Positions 29,680-40,620 are shown, numbered from the stretch's first letter. The stretch: 64,000 nucleotides of DNA from Wenzhouxiangella sp042310355 (GCF_042310355.1 NZ_JBHJMR010000002.1:124001-188000), one strand, 5' to 3'. Notes: generated by a model not told the origin, from the letters alone. Numbers and translations are program-made.

Positions 29680-30657
29680 TTAAAGCAAGCCCTCGACTGC
29701 CTCGCGCTCTTCGCGCAGTTCCTTGTCGGTGGCGTCCAGTCGTGCCTGCGAGAACTCGTTGATCTCCAGGCGCTGGACGATCTTCCACTTTCCATTCTCG
29801 CAAGTGCAGGGGAAGGAAAAGATCACGCCCGGATCGATGCCGTAGCTGCCGTCGGACGGCACGGCCATCGAGACCCAGCTGTCGCCGTCGGTGCCCAGGG
29901 TCCAGTCGCGGATGTGGTCGATGGCGCTGGAGGCGGCCGAAGCGGCGCTGGATGCCCCGCGGGCCTTGATGATGGCCGCACCGCGCTGCTGCACCGTGGG
30001 GATGAAGTCGTTCTCGTACCAGTCCCGGTCGACCAGTTCGATCGCCTTCTTGCCGTCGACGTTGACGTGGTGCAGGTCGGGATACTGGGTCGAGGAATGA
30101 TTGCCCCAGATCGTCATCTGCTTGATCCGGGTGTGGTGGGTGCCGGTCTTGTCGGCAAGCTGCGCCAGGGCGCGGTTGTGGTCCAGGCGCGTCATGGCGG
30201 TGAAGTTCTCCGGCGGCAGGTCCGGCGCGTTGGCCTGCGCGATCAGCGCATTGGTGTTGGCCGGGTTGCCGACCACCAGGACCTTGACGTCGCGGCTGGC
30301 GACGGCATTGAGGCTCTTGCCCTGCGGGCCGAAGATCTTGCCGTTCTCGGCCAGCAGGTCGGCGCGCTCCATGCCCGGGCCGCGCGGCTTGGCGCCCACG
30401 AGCAGGGCGACATCGGCATCCTTGAAGCCTTCGTCGAGCTCGGTGGTGGTGACGATGCCGTGCAGGAGGGGCAGGGCAGCATCCTCGAGTTCCATGGCCA
30501 CGCCCCTGAGCGCGTCGATGGCCGGGGGAATCTCGATCAGCTGGAGAATGACGGGCTGGTTCGGGCCCAGCATGTCGCCGGCGGCGATTCGAAAACACAG
30601 CTGATAGCCGATCTGGCCTGCGGCACCGGTGATGGCCACGCGAACGGGTTGCTTCAT
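29680..30657 (-). CDS. mdh: malate dehydrogenase
   Basis: 325 residues, the length of the proteobacterial cytosolic-type MDH. NAD-binding VAITGAAGQIGYQL at the N-terminus, the mobile loop with substrate arginines (AKPRGPGMERADLL), VVGNPANTNALI and the catalytic histidine in TIWGNHSSTQYPD. It interconverts malate and oxaloacetate in the TCA cycle. The start has CAGGAG upstream. It stands alone on the minus strand between two plus-strand units. Confidence 0.98.
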   Translation of the reverse strand: MKQPVRVAITGAAGQIGYQLCFRIAAGDMLGPNQPVILQLIEIPPAIDALRGVAMELEDAALPLLHGIVTTTELDEGFKDADVALLVGAKPRGPGMERADLLAENGKIFGPQGKSLNAVASRDVKVLVVGNPANTNALIAQANAPDLPPENFTAMTRLDHNRALAQLADKTGTHHTRIKQMTIWGNHSSTQYPDLHHVNVDGKKAIELVDRDWYENDFIPTVQQRGAAIIKARGASSAASAASSAIDHIRDWTLGTDGDSWVSMAVPSDGSYGIDPGVIFSFPCTCENGKWKIVQRLEINEFSQARLDATDKELREEREAVEGLL

Positions 30658-30890
30658 TGCTTGAACTCCTGGAAAAGGCGTTTGAGTGAAAACGTCGACA
30701 TTTTACCGCATGGGGCCCGGCGCCACCGGCTCAGACCCGCACGATGGGCGCAGGGTGCGGCGAAGGTTGCGCATCAGGTTGATCAGCAGCGTGCCGGGAG
30801 TCGGGCCCGCTCGGCGGGTCGACGCGCGGGTCGGATGACCATGCTGGACGCGAACGCCTCCGTACGTTCCTGGCCGCGCGGTCACTCCGG

Positions 30891-30896
30891 TATAGT
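30891..30896 (+). promoter_or_regulatory. possible -10 element
   Basis: TATAGT, 30 bases before the ATG of the small exported protein that precedes tesB. The matching -35 region (near 30867) is poor. The rest of 30658-30890 shows no gene or other clear signal. Confidence 0.3.
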
Positions 30897-30925
30897 GTCA
30901 GCCAATCCCACACGAGACGCCCATC

Positions 30926-31486
30926 ATGAAGAAGTTGCTGTTCCTGGCCCTGGCCGCCTTGCCGATCGCAGCCGTTTCCGGTCCTCAGGACGAGTACTGG
31001 TCATCGCTTCAGAACCTGTGCGGGAAAGCGTTCGAAGGTGAACTCATCGAGGAACCCGAAGGCGAGGACGGATTCTCGGGGCAGCGCCTTGTGATGCACG
31101 TGCGGGCATGCAGCGACGAAGTGATCCGGATTCCTTTCATGGTGGGTGAAGACCGTTCGCGCACCTGGGTTCTGACCCGCCGCGACGGGCGCATCGAGCT
31201 CAAGCATGATCATCGGCACGAAGATGGTAGCCACGATGAGGTGACGATGTACGGTGGCACGGCGACCAATACCGGCACCGCGCAAGCGCAGTACTTCCCG
31301 GCCGACCAGGAAACCCGGGAACTGATCGAGCCGGCGTTTTCGAATGTCTGGACGATGCGCGTCTCGCCCGGCGAAACCTTCACCTACGGTCTCTGGCGCC
31401 TTGGAACGCCGCGGGTATTCCGGATCGATTTCGACCTGAGCGAAGCGATCGAGCCGCCGCCGGCGCCCTGGGGCTGGGAAGACTGA
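30926..31486 (+). CDS. small exported protein of unknown function
   Basis: 186 residues. Short signal peptide MKKLLFLALAALPIAAVSG. The mature region begins PQDEYWSSLQNLCGKAFEGEL and carries two cysteines (LCGKAF and VRACSDEV) likely to form a disulfide, a charged His-rich stretch KHDHRHEDGSHDEV that could bind metal, and a C-terminal RVFRIDFDLSE. I do not recognise a named family, though the pattern is that of periplasmic proteins of the secreted beta-barrel type. It lies eight bases upstream of tesB and is probably co-transcribed. Confidence 0.82.
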   Translation: MKKLLFLALAALPIAAVSGPQDEYWSSLQNLCGKAFEGELIEEPEGEDGFSGQRLVMHVRACSDEVIRIPFMVGEDRSRTWVLTRRDGRIELKHDHRHEDGSHDEVTMYGGTATNTGTAQAQYFPADQETRELIEPAFSNVWTMRVSPGETFTYGLWRLGTPRVFRIDFDLSEAIEPPPAPWGWED

Positions 31487-31494
31487 AGGCGGCC

Positions 31495-32367
31495 ATGAAC
31501 GAAGCGCTCTCGACGGTTGTGGGCCTGCTCGACCTGGAACGGCTCGAGGACAATCTTTTCCGCGGCGAGAGCCGCGACATTGGCGCGCCCCAGGTCTTCG
31601 GCGGCCAGATCCTGGGCCAGGCGCTTTCGGCCGCGCATCGCACCGTCGACGAGCGGGCGCCGCATTCGCTGCATGCCTATTTTCTCCGGCCCGGCGATTT
31701 CAATCAGCCGGTGGTCTACCAGGTGGAGCGGTCTCGCGACGGCGGCAGCTATTCCAACCGGCGCGTGGTCGCCGTCCAGCACGGTCGGCCGATTCTCAAC
31801 CTGGCGGCCTCCTTTCACGCCGGCGAAGCGGGCTTCGACCACCAGTTCGAGATGCCGGAGGTCGCGGGGCCGGAGGGGCTTTCGAAGAGCATCGATATCC
31901 ACGACTCGATCATCGACAAGGTGCCGGAGAAGATGCGCCGTTTGCTGGCGCACCGGCCGCCGCTGGAGTTCCGGCCGGTCGAGGCGCCAAAGTTCATCGA
32001 CCCGCAGCAGCGGCCGCCGCGCAAGCATGTATGGATGCGGGCCTGGAACCCCCTGCCGGACGACCCCGAACTGCACCGGAACCTGCTGACTTACGTGTCG
32101 GACTACGAACTGCTGGGTACGGCCACCCTGCCGCACGATCTCGATTTCAGCAGCCGACCGGTCCAGATGGCGAGCATCGACCATGCCATCTGGTTTCACC
32201 GGCCTTTTCGGGTGGACGAGTGGCTGCTCTACGCCTGCGACAGTCCGACCAGCCACGGCGGGCGAGGGTTCACGCGAGGTCAGTTCTTCACGCAGTCCGG
32301 CGAGCTGGTGGCGTCGACGGCCCAGGAGGGCGTGATCCGGCCCTGGGATCCGTCGAAACGCAGGTAA
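31495..32367 (+). CDS. tesB: acyl-CoA thioesterase II
   Basis: 290 residues, typical TesB length. Double hot-dog architecture with FRGESRDIGAPQVFGGQILGQAL near the N-terminus, PHSLHAYFLRPGDFNQPVVYQVERSRDG and the second hot-dog SIDHAIWFHRPFRVDEWLLY followed by GRGFTRGQFFTQSGELVAS. It hydrolyses acyl-CoA to free fatty acid and CoA in the cytoplasm. Start with GGCGG upstream, eight bases after the preceding stop. Its TAA abuts the end of the convergent small exported protein with no spacer. Confidence 0.96.
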   Translation: MNEALSTVVGLLDLERLEDNLFRGESRDIGAPQVFGGQILGQALSAAHRTVDERAPHSLHAYFLRPGDFNQPVVYQVERSRDGGSYSNRRVVAVQHGRPILNLAASFHAGEAGFDHQFEMPEVAGPEGLSKSIDIHDSIIDKVPEKMRRLLAHRPPLEFRPVEAPKFIDPQQRPPRKHVWMRAWNPLPDDPELHRNLLTYVSDYELLGTATLPHDLDFSSRPVQMASIDHAIWFHRPFRVDEWLLYACDSPTSHGGRGFTRGQFFTQSGELVASTAQEGVIRPWDPSKRR

Positions 32368-32655
32368 TCAGGAGCTCGAATCGTCCTCGAAGCGGTCGGA
32401 GAAGAGGACGTCGCCAAGGCTCTCCAGGATGTCGGCCCAGAATCCGCCGGTCAGGCGCCACTGTCCGCCGGAGAGCTCGCGCGCTTCGGTCGCTTCCCAC
32501 TGTCCGATGGTGCCGGACAACTGCCATTGCCCGTCGTTGCTCTCGCTTTGCATGATGCCGCCCGAAGCGATGCTCCAGCGCGTGATCTCGTAGTCCTGGG
32601 CCATCACCGGTGCTGCCAGCAGCACGAGCAAAGCCAGTGTTGCGAAGGTTTTCAT
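32368..32655 (-). CDS. small exported protein with C-terminal LFSDRFE motif
   Basis: 95 residues. Signal peptide MKTFATLALLVLLAAPVMAQ, then a short Gly/Trp-rich domain with two similar halves (GQWQLSGTIGQWEATEA and GGQWRLTGGFWAD), followed by VLFSDRFEDDSSS. The start ATG at 32655 has GGAGCC upstream. The halves resemble the GG-W-x-LTGGFW repeat often found in exported proteins of environmental bacteria that otherwise lack enzymatic domains. The DRFE tail is one of six copies of this motif in the window. Function unknown; probably secreted or surface-attached. Confidence 0.82.
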   Translation of the reverse strand: MKTFATLALLVLLAAPVMAQDYEITRWSIASGGIMQSESNDGQWQLSGTIGQWEATEARELSGGQWRLTGGFWADILESLGDVLFSDRFEDDSSS

Positions 32656-32749
32656 GAGCCGGGCTCCTTTTCGTCCTTGGATTGTGCACGAGTCTAACTT
32701 CTGTATACGCAAACTGCTGGCCGGGTGCGCCACTTCGGCCGGTAATCGT

Positions 32750-33793
32750 TCAGGTCTGCTCGCCATACGGAAAGCTGTCCGACTCGAGTGATTCCGTGTA
32801 GTCGCCGACGCGCTCGTGGGCGATGTCGGTGCGGTAGAAGCGGGCGATATGGTAGACGGCGTCGCCTTCGTTGACGAGCGGCAGGTTGAGCCGGCCGATG
32901 ACGATGCCGGAATAGGGGGCGACGATTTCGCGTTCGGCCTCACCGAAGGGGTCGGAAACCATGCCCAGGACGGTTTCATCCTTGACCACGCGGTCGCCCA
33001 GCCGCCCCCAGGCCCGGAACAGTCCGCTCTGCGGGGCGCGCACCCAGCTGCTCGAGCGAGCCACGACCGGGTTCGGCGGCGCCTTCATGCGGGTTCTGGG
33101 CAGCATTTCGAGCTGGCGCATGACGCGCACGACGCCCTCGACGCCGCCGCGGATGGCGACTTCGTCGAAGCGCAGCGCTTCTCCCGCCTCGTACAGCAGG
33201 ATGGGAATGTCATGATCCATCGCCGCCATGCGCAGCGAGCCGTCACGCAGGGCCGAGTTGAGAATCACCGGCGTACCGAAAGCCTGGGCCAGCGACAGGG
33301 TTTGTTCGTCGTCGAGGTTGGCGCGGATCTGCGGCAGGTTGCCGCGATGGACGGCGCCGGTATGCAGGTCGATGCCGTGGGTCGCCTGGCTGACGATCTC
33401 GGTCATGAAAATGTGCGCCACGCGGGCGGCCAGAGAGCCACCCTCGGAGCCCGGAAAGCTGCGGTTGAGATCGCGCCGGTCCGGGAAGTAGCGCGACAGG
33501 TTGATGAAACCGTGAAGATTGACGATGGGTACGGCGATGAGCGTGCCCCGGAGACGCTTGAGCTGGGGCACGGCCAGCAGCCGACGGATGATCTCGACGC
33601 CGTTGAGTTCGTCACCGTGGATGGCGGCCGAGACGAACAGGACCGGGCCCGGCCGCTTGCCGCAGAGAACCTGCACCGGCATGGTCGTCGGCGAATGCGT
33701 GTAGAGCCGCCCGACCTCGAGATCGATGCTGCGGCGCTGACCCGGCTCGACGGTGTTGCCGCCGATCGTGATGGGGGAATTGTGTTTCTTCAT
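32750..33793 (-). CDS. succinylglutamate desuccinylase/aspartoacylase-family zinc hydrolase
   Basis: 347 residues from the ATG at 33793. Zinc site of the M14/AstE family: H59 and E62 in SAAIHGDELNGVEIIRR and H144 in GIDLHTGAVHR, with substrate-binding RRDLNRSFPG and the likely catalytic Glu in LLYEAGEALRF. The C-terminal domain (about 260-345) resembles a biotinyl/barrel-sandwich fold (GDRVVKDETVLGMVSDPFGE, IVAPYSGIVIGRLNLPLVNEGD). It probably removes an acyl group from an amino-acid derivative; the substrate is unknown. The ATG overlaps the TGA of the MgtC/DUF4010 gene (ATGA), so both are translationally coupled. Confidence 0.92.
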   Translation of the reverse strand: MKKHNSPITIGGNTVEPGQRRSIDLEVGRLYTHSPTTMPVQVLCGKRPGPVLFVSAAIHGDELNGVEIIRRLLAVPQLKRLRGTLIAVPIVNLHGFINLSRYFPDRRDLNRSFPGSEGGSLAARVAHIFMTEIVSQATHGIDLHTGAVHRGNLPQIRANLDDEQTLSLAQAFGTPVILNSALRDGSLRMAAMDHDIPILLYEAGEALRFDEVAIRGGVEGVVRVMRQLEMLPRTRMKAPPNPVVARSSSWVRAPQSGLFRAWGRLGDRVVKDETVLGMVSDPFGEAEREIVAPYSGIVIGRLNLPLVNEGDAVYHIARFYRTDIAHERVGDYTESLESDSFPYGEQT

Positions 33794-35073
33794 GCCTGCA
33801 ATCCGGCGAAGTAGAAGGTGAAGACCGTAGCCAGCGCCGCTGCCGAACCGGTGGCCAGCGGCAGCAGTACGCGCCATCCCAGGGCTCGACCGCCGATACC
33901 CAGTGCCATGCCGCCCTTGAGCAGGGAGTTGGCGCCGGCCGCGATGATGATGCCGACCGAGGCGACCTGCAGCGCGACCTCGCCCTGGCTCATGCGCGCC
34001 AGCGACAGGGTGATGGCGTCGACGTCGGCCAGCCCCGACGCGGCGGCCAGGATCCACAGGCCGGCATCGCCGGCCCATTCGGACAGCGCCTTGCCCAACA
34101 GCATGATGACCGCCAGCAGGGCGCCGAAGAACAGGGCGGACTTCAGTTCCATCGGGTTGCGAAGCAGGGTGCTTTCCTCGCCGTCGGGCTGGTCAGCCCT
34201 ACCACGCAGCAGGAAAAACGGAACCGGCGCCAGGGTGCAACCAAGCAGCAACAGCGCCGGGAGCCACAGCGTGGCGAACAGGGGGGCGTGAATCAGCGTG
34301 GCGAGCAGCATCATGCGGCCGATCATGGCGCCGCAGGCGAGCAGGATGCCGGCCGCCAGCTCGGGGGAAAGGCGAATTTCGCGGGCCCCGATGCGGGCGA
34401 AGGCGAGCGTCGTGGCCGTCGACGAGGCCATTCCGCCGAACAATCCGCCGAACACGATACCGCGGCGCGGGCCAGCCACGCGTATCGCGATGTATCCGAA
34501 AAACGAGATGGCGGCGATCAGCACCACCATCCACCAGATGACATAGGGATTGAGCGCATCCCAGGGCCCGAAGCCGCGATTGGGCAGGATCGGCAGCAGC
34601 ACTACGGAGATCAACAGCAGCTTCAGCCCCGCGGTCAGCTCCTCGCGGCGCAGCGTGTCGAGCAGGCCGTGCAGGCGCTCCTTGTAGCCGAGCAGCATCG
34701 CCATGACGATTGACCCGGCCGCGGCCGGGGCCACCTCCCCGACACCGGCGAGCGCGCCGAGCAGGTAGGTGGCCATGGCGGCCGTTTCGCTGGTGATGCC
34801 GTAGTCGTGTCCGGCCCGGGTCGTCACCGCGTAGGCGGTCGCGCTGGCGATGGCAAGGCCGATGAAGACCAGGCCGATCAGCCAGAAGTCGCCGTCCGGG
34901 CTCATGATGCCGACGACGCCGCCGACCAGGCCGAGCAGTGAATAGGTTCGCAGGCCGGCGACCCGCTCGCCCTCCTCCTTCTCCCGCCGATGCCAGCCGC
35001 GCTCGATTCCGACGAGCAGGCCGATGGCCAGGGCGACCGCCAGGCGGATGAACGGTTCGATGTCAGGGTTCAT
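33790..35073 (-). CDS. MgtC/SapB N-terminal plus DUF4010 multispanning membrane protein
   Basis: 427 residues with about twelve hydrophobic segments. The N-terminal third carries the MgtC-type signature LAVALAIGLLVGIERGWHRR and GLRTYSLLGLVGG; the C-terminal two thirds are DUF4010-like (GGMASSTATTLAFAR, AAASGLADVDAITLSLARMS, ANSLLKGGMALGIGGRALG). Inner-membrane protein; the exact activity of this family is not established. It is coupled by a four-base overlap to the downstream zinc hydrolase, a pairing that may indicate a common substrate such as an acylated amino acid or a metal-linked process (inference). Confidence 0.93.
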   Translation of the reverse strand: MNPDIEPFIRLAVALAIGLLVGIERGWHRREKEEGERVAGLRTYSLLGLVGGVVGIMSPDGDFWLIGLVFIGLAIASATAYAVTTRAGHDYGITSETAAMATYLLGALAGVGEVAPAAAGSIVMAMLLGYKERLHGLLDTLRREELTAGLKLLLISVVLLPILPNRGFGPWDALNPYVIWWMVVLIAAISFFGYIAIRVAGPRRGIVFGGLFGGMASSTATTLAFARIGAREIRLSPELAAGILLACGAMIGRMMLLATLIHAPLFATLWLPALLLLGCTLAPVPFFLLRGRADQPDGEESTLLRNPMELKSALFFGALLAVIMLLGKALSEWAGDAGLWILAAASGLADVDAITLSLARMSQGEVALQVASVGIIIAAGANSLLKGGMALGIGGRALGWRVLLPLATGSAAALATVFTFYFAGLQA

Positions 35074-35225
35074 GCGCTCATGTTAGCCATGTTTGCCGAA
35101 GATCTCAGGATTGGCAGATTAACGCAGAATTCCCGAACCTGGTCTCGATCGGCGACATCGCGCCGGATTCCCGGAGGCGGGCGCTCTGATTGAATGCAAT
35201 CTGCCTGCCCATGAGCAATCAAGGT

Positions 35226-35231
35226 TATAAT
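35226..35231 (+). promoter_or_regulatory. consensus -10 hexamer upstream of typA
   Basis: A perfect TATAAT 35 bases before the typA ATG. No good -35 sits 16-18 bases upstream, so only the -10 is called. Confidence 0.4.
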
Positions 35232-35265
35232 GGCCGGCTGACTTTCTGAAATTCACGGATCATCC

Positions 35266-37071
<1,806 letters not shown>

Positions 37072-37321
37072 GCTCACACTTGGCTGAATGCTGCTGGCCC
37101 TGTTTGGCGAACGCTTCCGGATAACCCCCAGTCGGCCGCTGCAGTCTGCAGTTCGAGCCGTCCTGCAACGGATTTCCCGGCAAGAGCGCGGATCGGCAGG
37201 TGGTTAGACGTCATCCAGAGCCCGGTGGCACTTTTGGCCTGGGTGCGTGGGCCGGCGCGCGCATGGGATTTTCTCGGATCGCTTCGAGCAGCCGTGAGGC
37301 GGATTGCTTGGATGGCCTTGC

Positions 37322-39835
37322 TCAGTTCGTCCGGCTCAGTAATTCATTGAGCCGGGCGATCGCCATGCGACTTGCATCGGATTCGGCTCCGCGATGGGTC
37401 TCGAATGCCTGTACCGCCAGGCGCTGTTCCGTCACGGCCTGTTCCAACCGGCCGCTTGCTTGGAGCGTTCTGGAAAGATTGACCCGGGTAATCGCCTCAT
37501 TGCCGGACCCATGTTTCAGGCAAAGCCGCAGCGCTTCGCGCAACCAGCGTTCCGATTCTTCAAGCCGGCCCAGTTCGCGCAGTGTGTTGCCCAGGCCGTG
37601 GGCCGTGAAGGCCAGCAGCAGGTGGTCTTCGGGCAGCGTCTGCAGCCTGAGGTCGTGGGTCTGCTCGTAGATTTCGACCGCCCGATCCAGGTCGCCGGCC
37701 AGGCGCAAGCTGCCGGCCAGGTTGCTGAGAATCGTGATTGAAGCCGGGTTACTCTCTCCGCGCTCTGCGGCGTGGATTTCCCAGGCGCGGCGGCCGATTT
37801 CCGCGGCCTGCTCGAACTGGCCGAGGGCGTCGTGCACCAGGGCCAGCTCGGCCATGCGCGAGGCGGTGGTGACATGATCGGGACCGAACAGTTCGATGGT
37901 CATTTCGAGCGCGGCGTGCGTCATGTCGAGTCGCCGATCCGGGTCCGGGTGCTTGATGCCCAAAGCGTGCATGGCCTGCGCGATGTCGGGATGCGGAGCG
38001 TCGTTTCGTCGTTGGTAGATCGCGAGCGCAGCCTGCAGATCCTCGATGCCCCGCTTCCAGTGCGGATCGTCTTTGGCTAAATGGAAGGTGCGCAGGTAGC
38101 CGCGCATGTAGAGGCTGTCGGCCAGAGCGTCTTCGCTCGAACTCGAGTCCATCAATTCTGCAAGCAGCGCTTCGGCGCCGGCCAGGTCGCCGCTGAAGGC
38201 CCGGGATTCGGCCAGCGCCAGGGTCAATTCGACCGTTTCGGGATGTGCCGGTCCGTGCTGGTCCAGCGCCAGCGTGCGCGCTTCCTCGAGCGTATCGGCG
38301 GCCTGGGTCCAGTAGCGGATTTTCTGCATCGCCTCGCCGACGATGCCGAGTAGCCGCATGCGCGCCGACGGGTCGTTCTTCAACTCGGCGCGTACGTGGG
38401 CCTGGTACTGTTGCAGGCGATCGCCCAGGGTCATCAGCTGCCCGGCATTCTGGTCGGCGTCGGCCAGCCGGATCATGCTGCTCATCGCGTCGATCAGGCG
38501 TTGGTTCTTCGCGGCTTCGGCAACCGCGCGGTCGCGCTCGTAGGCCAGTCGATCCGCCTGCAGCGCCAGGGTGAATACGCTGCCGACAAGAACGACCGCC
38601 AGGGCGACGCCTGCGATGACGCCGACGGCGTGACGGCGGACGAATCGCTCCAGGCGGTAGCGGCGGGTCGCGGCCCGCGCCTGGATGGGCTGGGTCAGCT
38701 GGTGACGATGCAGGTCGGCGGCGAGGGCTTCGACGCTGCGATAGCGCCGTGCCGGGTCGCGAGCCAGTGCTGCCAGCACGATGTTGTCCAGGTCGCCGCG
38801 CAGCTCGCGGGTAAGCTGGCGCGGCGATTCGCCGAACTGGTCTCGTTCCGGCGCCTTGTGCCGGCCGTCGCGCCAGCACGTGCTGGGCGACGCGATCACG
38901 GCTTCGTTGATGTTTCTCGCCAGCTCGAAAGCGCTAAGCCCCCTGGCCTGGTACGGCAGCTTGCCGCATAACAGCCGGTATAGCACCAGGCCGAGCTGGT
39001 ATACCTCGGAGGCGACGGTCACGGCTTCGCCGCGCGCCTGCTCCGGGCTGGCGTAGCCGGGCGTCAAGCGGCCCAGGCTGATGGTCGGCTGGTCGTCGTC
39101 GGGCTGATCCGGGGCCAGTGAGCGGCCCAGGCCGAAATCGACCAGTCGGACCTTGCCCGAGCGATCGACCAGGATATTGGCCGGTTTGATGTCGCGGTGG
39201 AGCACGAGCTGACGGTGGGCATAGTCAAGCGCGTCGCAGGCCTGCAGGAACAGTTCGATGCGTTCGTCGACGGAAAGGCGCTTGCCGGCCGCGTAGTCGT
39301 GGATCGGCGTGCCCTCGATATACTCCATCGCCAGCCAGGGTCGCCATTGTTCGGTGACGCCACCGTCGATCAGGCGGGCGATGCCGGGGTGCTCGAGCCG
39401 GGCCAGGAGTTCGCGCTCGCGCTGGAACAGCAGGAAGCCCGTCGAATCGGGCTGGCTTCCCGACAGGACTTTCAGCGCGACGCGTTGCTCGAAGCCGCCG
39501 TGAATCCGTTCGGCCAGGAAAACCACACCCATGCCGCCTCGTCCGATTCGCTCTACGAGGCGAAAGGCGCCCACCGAGGTACCCGGGACGAGCGTGTCTT
39601 CCTCGGCCAGCGCGGCCGACAGGCCCGCGGCAAGGGATTCGTGCTGGATCAGCGGCTGTTGAAGGCCGGGCAGTTCGACGCCGGCGGCGCGGATCAGATT
39701 CTCGAGAAGCTGGATTTCCCGAGGGTCGTCGATGGTCGGGTCGATTTCACCGGTTTCCAGCGCGCGCTCGAGCGCCCGATCCAGCCGCGCCATGCGTTCG
39801 GTATCGATGCCCGCTACGATTCGCCACGAATCCAT
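37322..39835 (-). CDS. membrane Ser/Thr protein kinase with TPR tail (kinase 2)
   Basis: 837 residues. N-terminal helical region (1-88), Hanks kinase domain with GRGGMG (98-103), VALK lysine K122, HRDIKPAN (213-220), DFG (233-235) and GYASPEQARGE. One membrane helix (AVGVIAGVALAVVLVGSVFTLAL, about 405-427) leads to a periplasmic TPR region in which repeated Leu/Ala-rich helix pairs span about 480-820. All catalytic residues are present. Closely similar in layout to kinase 3 (both open with an LDR-x-LER helix), suggesting a duplication. It is divergent from the second ECF sigma gene, its likely phosphorylation target (inference). The 250 bases between typA and this gene hold no recognisable feature. 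Confidence 0.93.
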   Translation of the reverse strand: MDSWRIVAGIDTERMARLDRALERALETGEIDPTIDDPREIQLLENLIRAAGVELPGLQQPLIQHESLAAGLSAALAEEDTLVPGTSVGAFRLVERIGRGGMGVVFLAERIHGGFEQRVALKVLSGSQPDSTGFLLFQRERELLARLEHPGIARLIDGGVTEQWRPWLAMEYIEGTPIHDYAAGKRLSVDERIELFLQACDALDYAHRQLVLHRDIKPANILVDRSGKVRLVDFGLGRSLAPDQPDDDQPTISLGRLTPGYASPEQARGEAVTVASEVYQLGLVLYRLLCGKLPYQARGLSAFELARNINEAVIASPSTCWRDGRHKAPERDQFGESPRQLTRELRGDLDNIVLAALARDPARRYRSVEALAADLHRHQLTQPIQARAATRRYRLERFVRRHAVGVIAGVALAVVLVGSVFTLALQADRLAYERDRAVAEAAKNQRLIDAMSSMIRLADADQNAGQLMTLGDRLQQYQAHVRAELKNDPSARMRLLGIVGEAMQKIRYWTQAADTLEEARTLALDQHGPAHPETVELTLALAESRAFSGDLAGAEALLAELMDSSSSEDALADSLYMRGYLRTFHLAKDDPHWKRGIEDLQAALAIYQRRNDAPHPDIAQAMHALGIKHPDPDRRLDMTHAALEMTIELFGPDHVTTASRMAELALVHDALGQFEQAAEIGRRAWEIHAAERGESNPASITILSNLAGSLRLAGDLDRAVEIYEQTHDLRLQTLPEDHLLLAFTAHGLGNTLRELGRLEESERWLREALRLCLKHGSGNEAITRVNLSRTLQASGRLEQAVTEQRLAVQAFETHRGAESDASRMAIARLNELLSRTN

Positions 39836-39837
39836 TT

Positions 39838-39866
39838 TTCGAGATTGGCCACCAAGGCGATATACT
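39838..39866 (+). promoter_or_regulatory. possible promoter in the kinase/sigma divergent gap
   Basis: TATACT at 39861-39866 (5/6) with a weak TTCGAG (3/6) 17 bases upstream, 45 bases before the sigma-factor ATG. The 75-base gap must also hold the kinase 2 promoter on the other strand. Confidence 0.33.
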
Positions 39867-39910
39867 CCACTCCAAGCTTATCCGAAACGGCGCGAGGAGG
39901 CGCGCCATCC

Positions 39911-40483
39911 ATGTCGGATCCGCATACCATTACGATGTTGCTGCACCGCTGTCGCGACGGGGACGAAGGTTCGTTCGATGAGCTGGTCCCGGTGGTCTAC
40001 GAGGATCTGCGGCGTATCGCCCGCGGTCAGTTGGCTCGCTGGCGCCCGGGCGAGACGCTCAACACGACCGCGCTGGTGCACGAGAGCTACGCCAAACTGG
40101 CCCGCTCATCGGAATTGGACTGGAACGATCGCGGGCATTTCTACGCCGTTGCCGCCCGGGCCATGCGCGGCATCATCGTCGACTATGCGCGCAGTCTGTT
40201 CGCAGACAAGCGCAGCGGTATCCAGGTGGACGTCGATCTCGGTCAGCTGCCGGACGACGGTCCGGCGCGGGCCGAGCAGGTGCTCGCCGTCGACCAGTTG
40301 CTCGAAAAGCTCGAGCTGATGGATGCCGATATGGCCCGCATCGTCGAGTGCCGCTTCTTTGCCGGTTACACGCTCGATGAAACAGCCCAGGCGCTGGAGA
40401 TCTCCAGGCGAACGGTTCAGCGCAAATGGCAGCGCGCGCGCGCCTGGCTGGCGGCGCTTGGCCAAGTAACGCCATCCAGCTGA
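39911..40483 (+). CDS. ECF-type sigma factor, kinase-linked (second copy)
   Basis: 190 residues from the ATG at 39911 (upstream GAGGAGGCG ribosome site). Same family as the sigma factor at 19256-19843: LVPVVYEDLRRIARGQLAR, NTTALVHESYAKLAR, GHFYAVAARAMRGIIVDYARS, RIVECRFFAGYTLDETAQAL and HTH ISRRTVQRKWQRARAWL. Thr52/Thr53 lie in the region 2.2 motif that lacks the usual acidic residues, as in ECF43 proteins controlled by kinase phosphorylation. Neighbours are kinase 2 (divergent), a CSLREA exported protein and kinase 3 downstream. No anti-sigma gene is near. Confidence 0.92.
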   Translation: MSDPHTITMLLHRCRDGDEGSFDELVPVVYEDLRRIARGQLARWRPGETLNTTALVHESYAKLARSSELDWNDRGHFYAVAARAMRGIIVDYARSLFADKRSGIQVDVDLGQLPDDGPARAEQVLAVDQLLEKLELMDADMARIVECRFFAGYTLDETAQALEISRRTVQRKWQRARAWLAALGQVTPSS

Positions 40484-40553
40484 ACCGATTGCCCCTTTCG
40501 ATTCACGACTCATCCCTCATCTCCAATCGACTTCTGCACAGATCGATTGGCCA

Positions 40554-40602
40554 AGGTTTCCGCGCATTTCCGAATAGACCTTTCGGAAAATATGCGAAAC
40601 CT
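40554..40602 (+). promoter_or_regulatory. 49-base two-tier hairpin in the leader of the CSLREA gene
   Basis: AGGTTTC (40554-40560) pairs with GAAACCT (40596-40602), and an inner TTTCCGAA (40567-40574) pairs perfectly with TTCGGAAA (40582-40589) around a 7-base loop; a short GCA/TGC step lies between. The structure ends seven bases before the GGGAGGAA ribosome site. It could be a leader structure, an operator or a terminator for the sigma gene. Confidence 0.45.
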
Positions 40603-40620
40603 GTGATCGGGAGGAAACGA

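Noticed and set aside
30658..30925. Small open frames in the gap between mdh and the exported protein
   Set aside because: Arg-rich, no ribosome sites, no domain pattern; only a possible -10 is supported.
37072..37321. Palindromic bits (such as CTGCAGTCTGCAG) between typA and kinase 2
   Set aside because: Too short and isolated to call a terminator or site.
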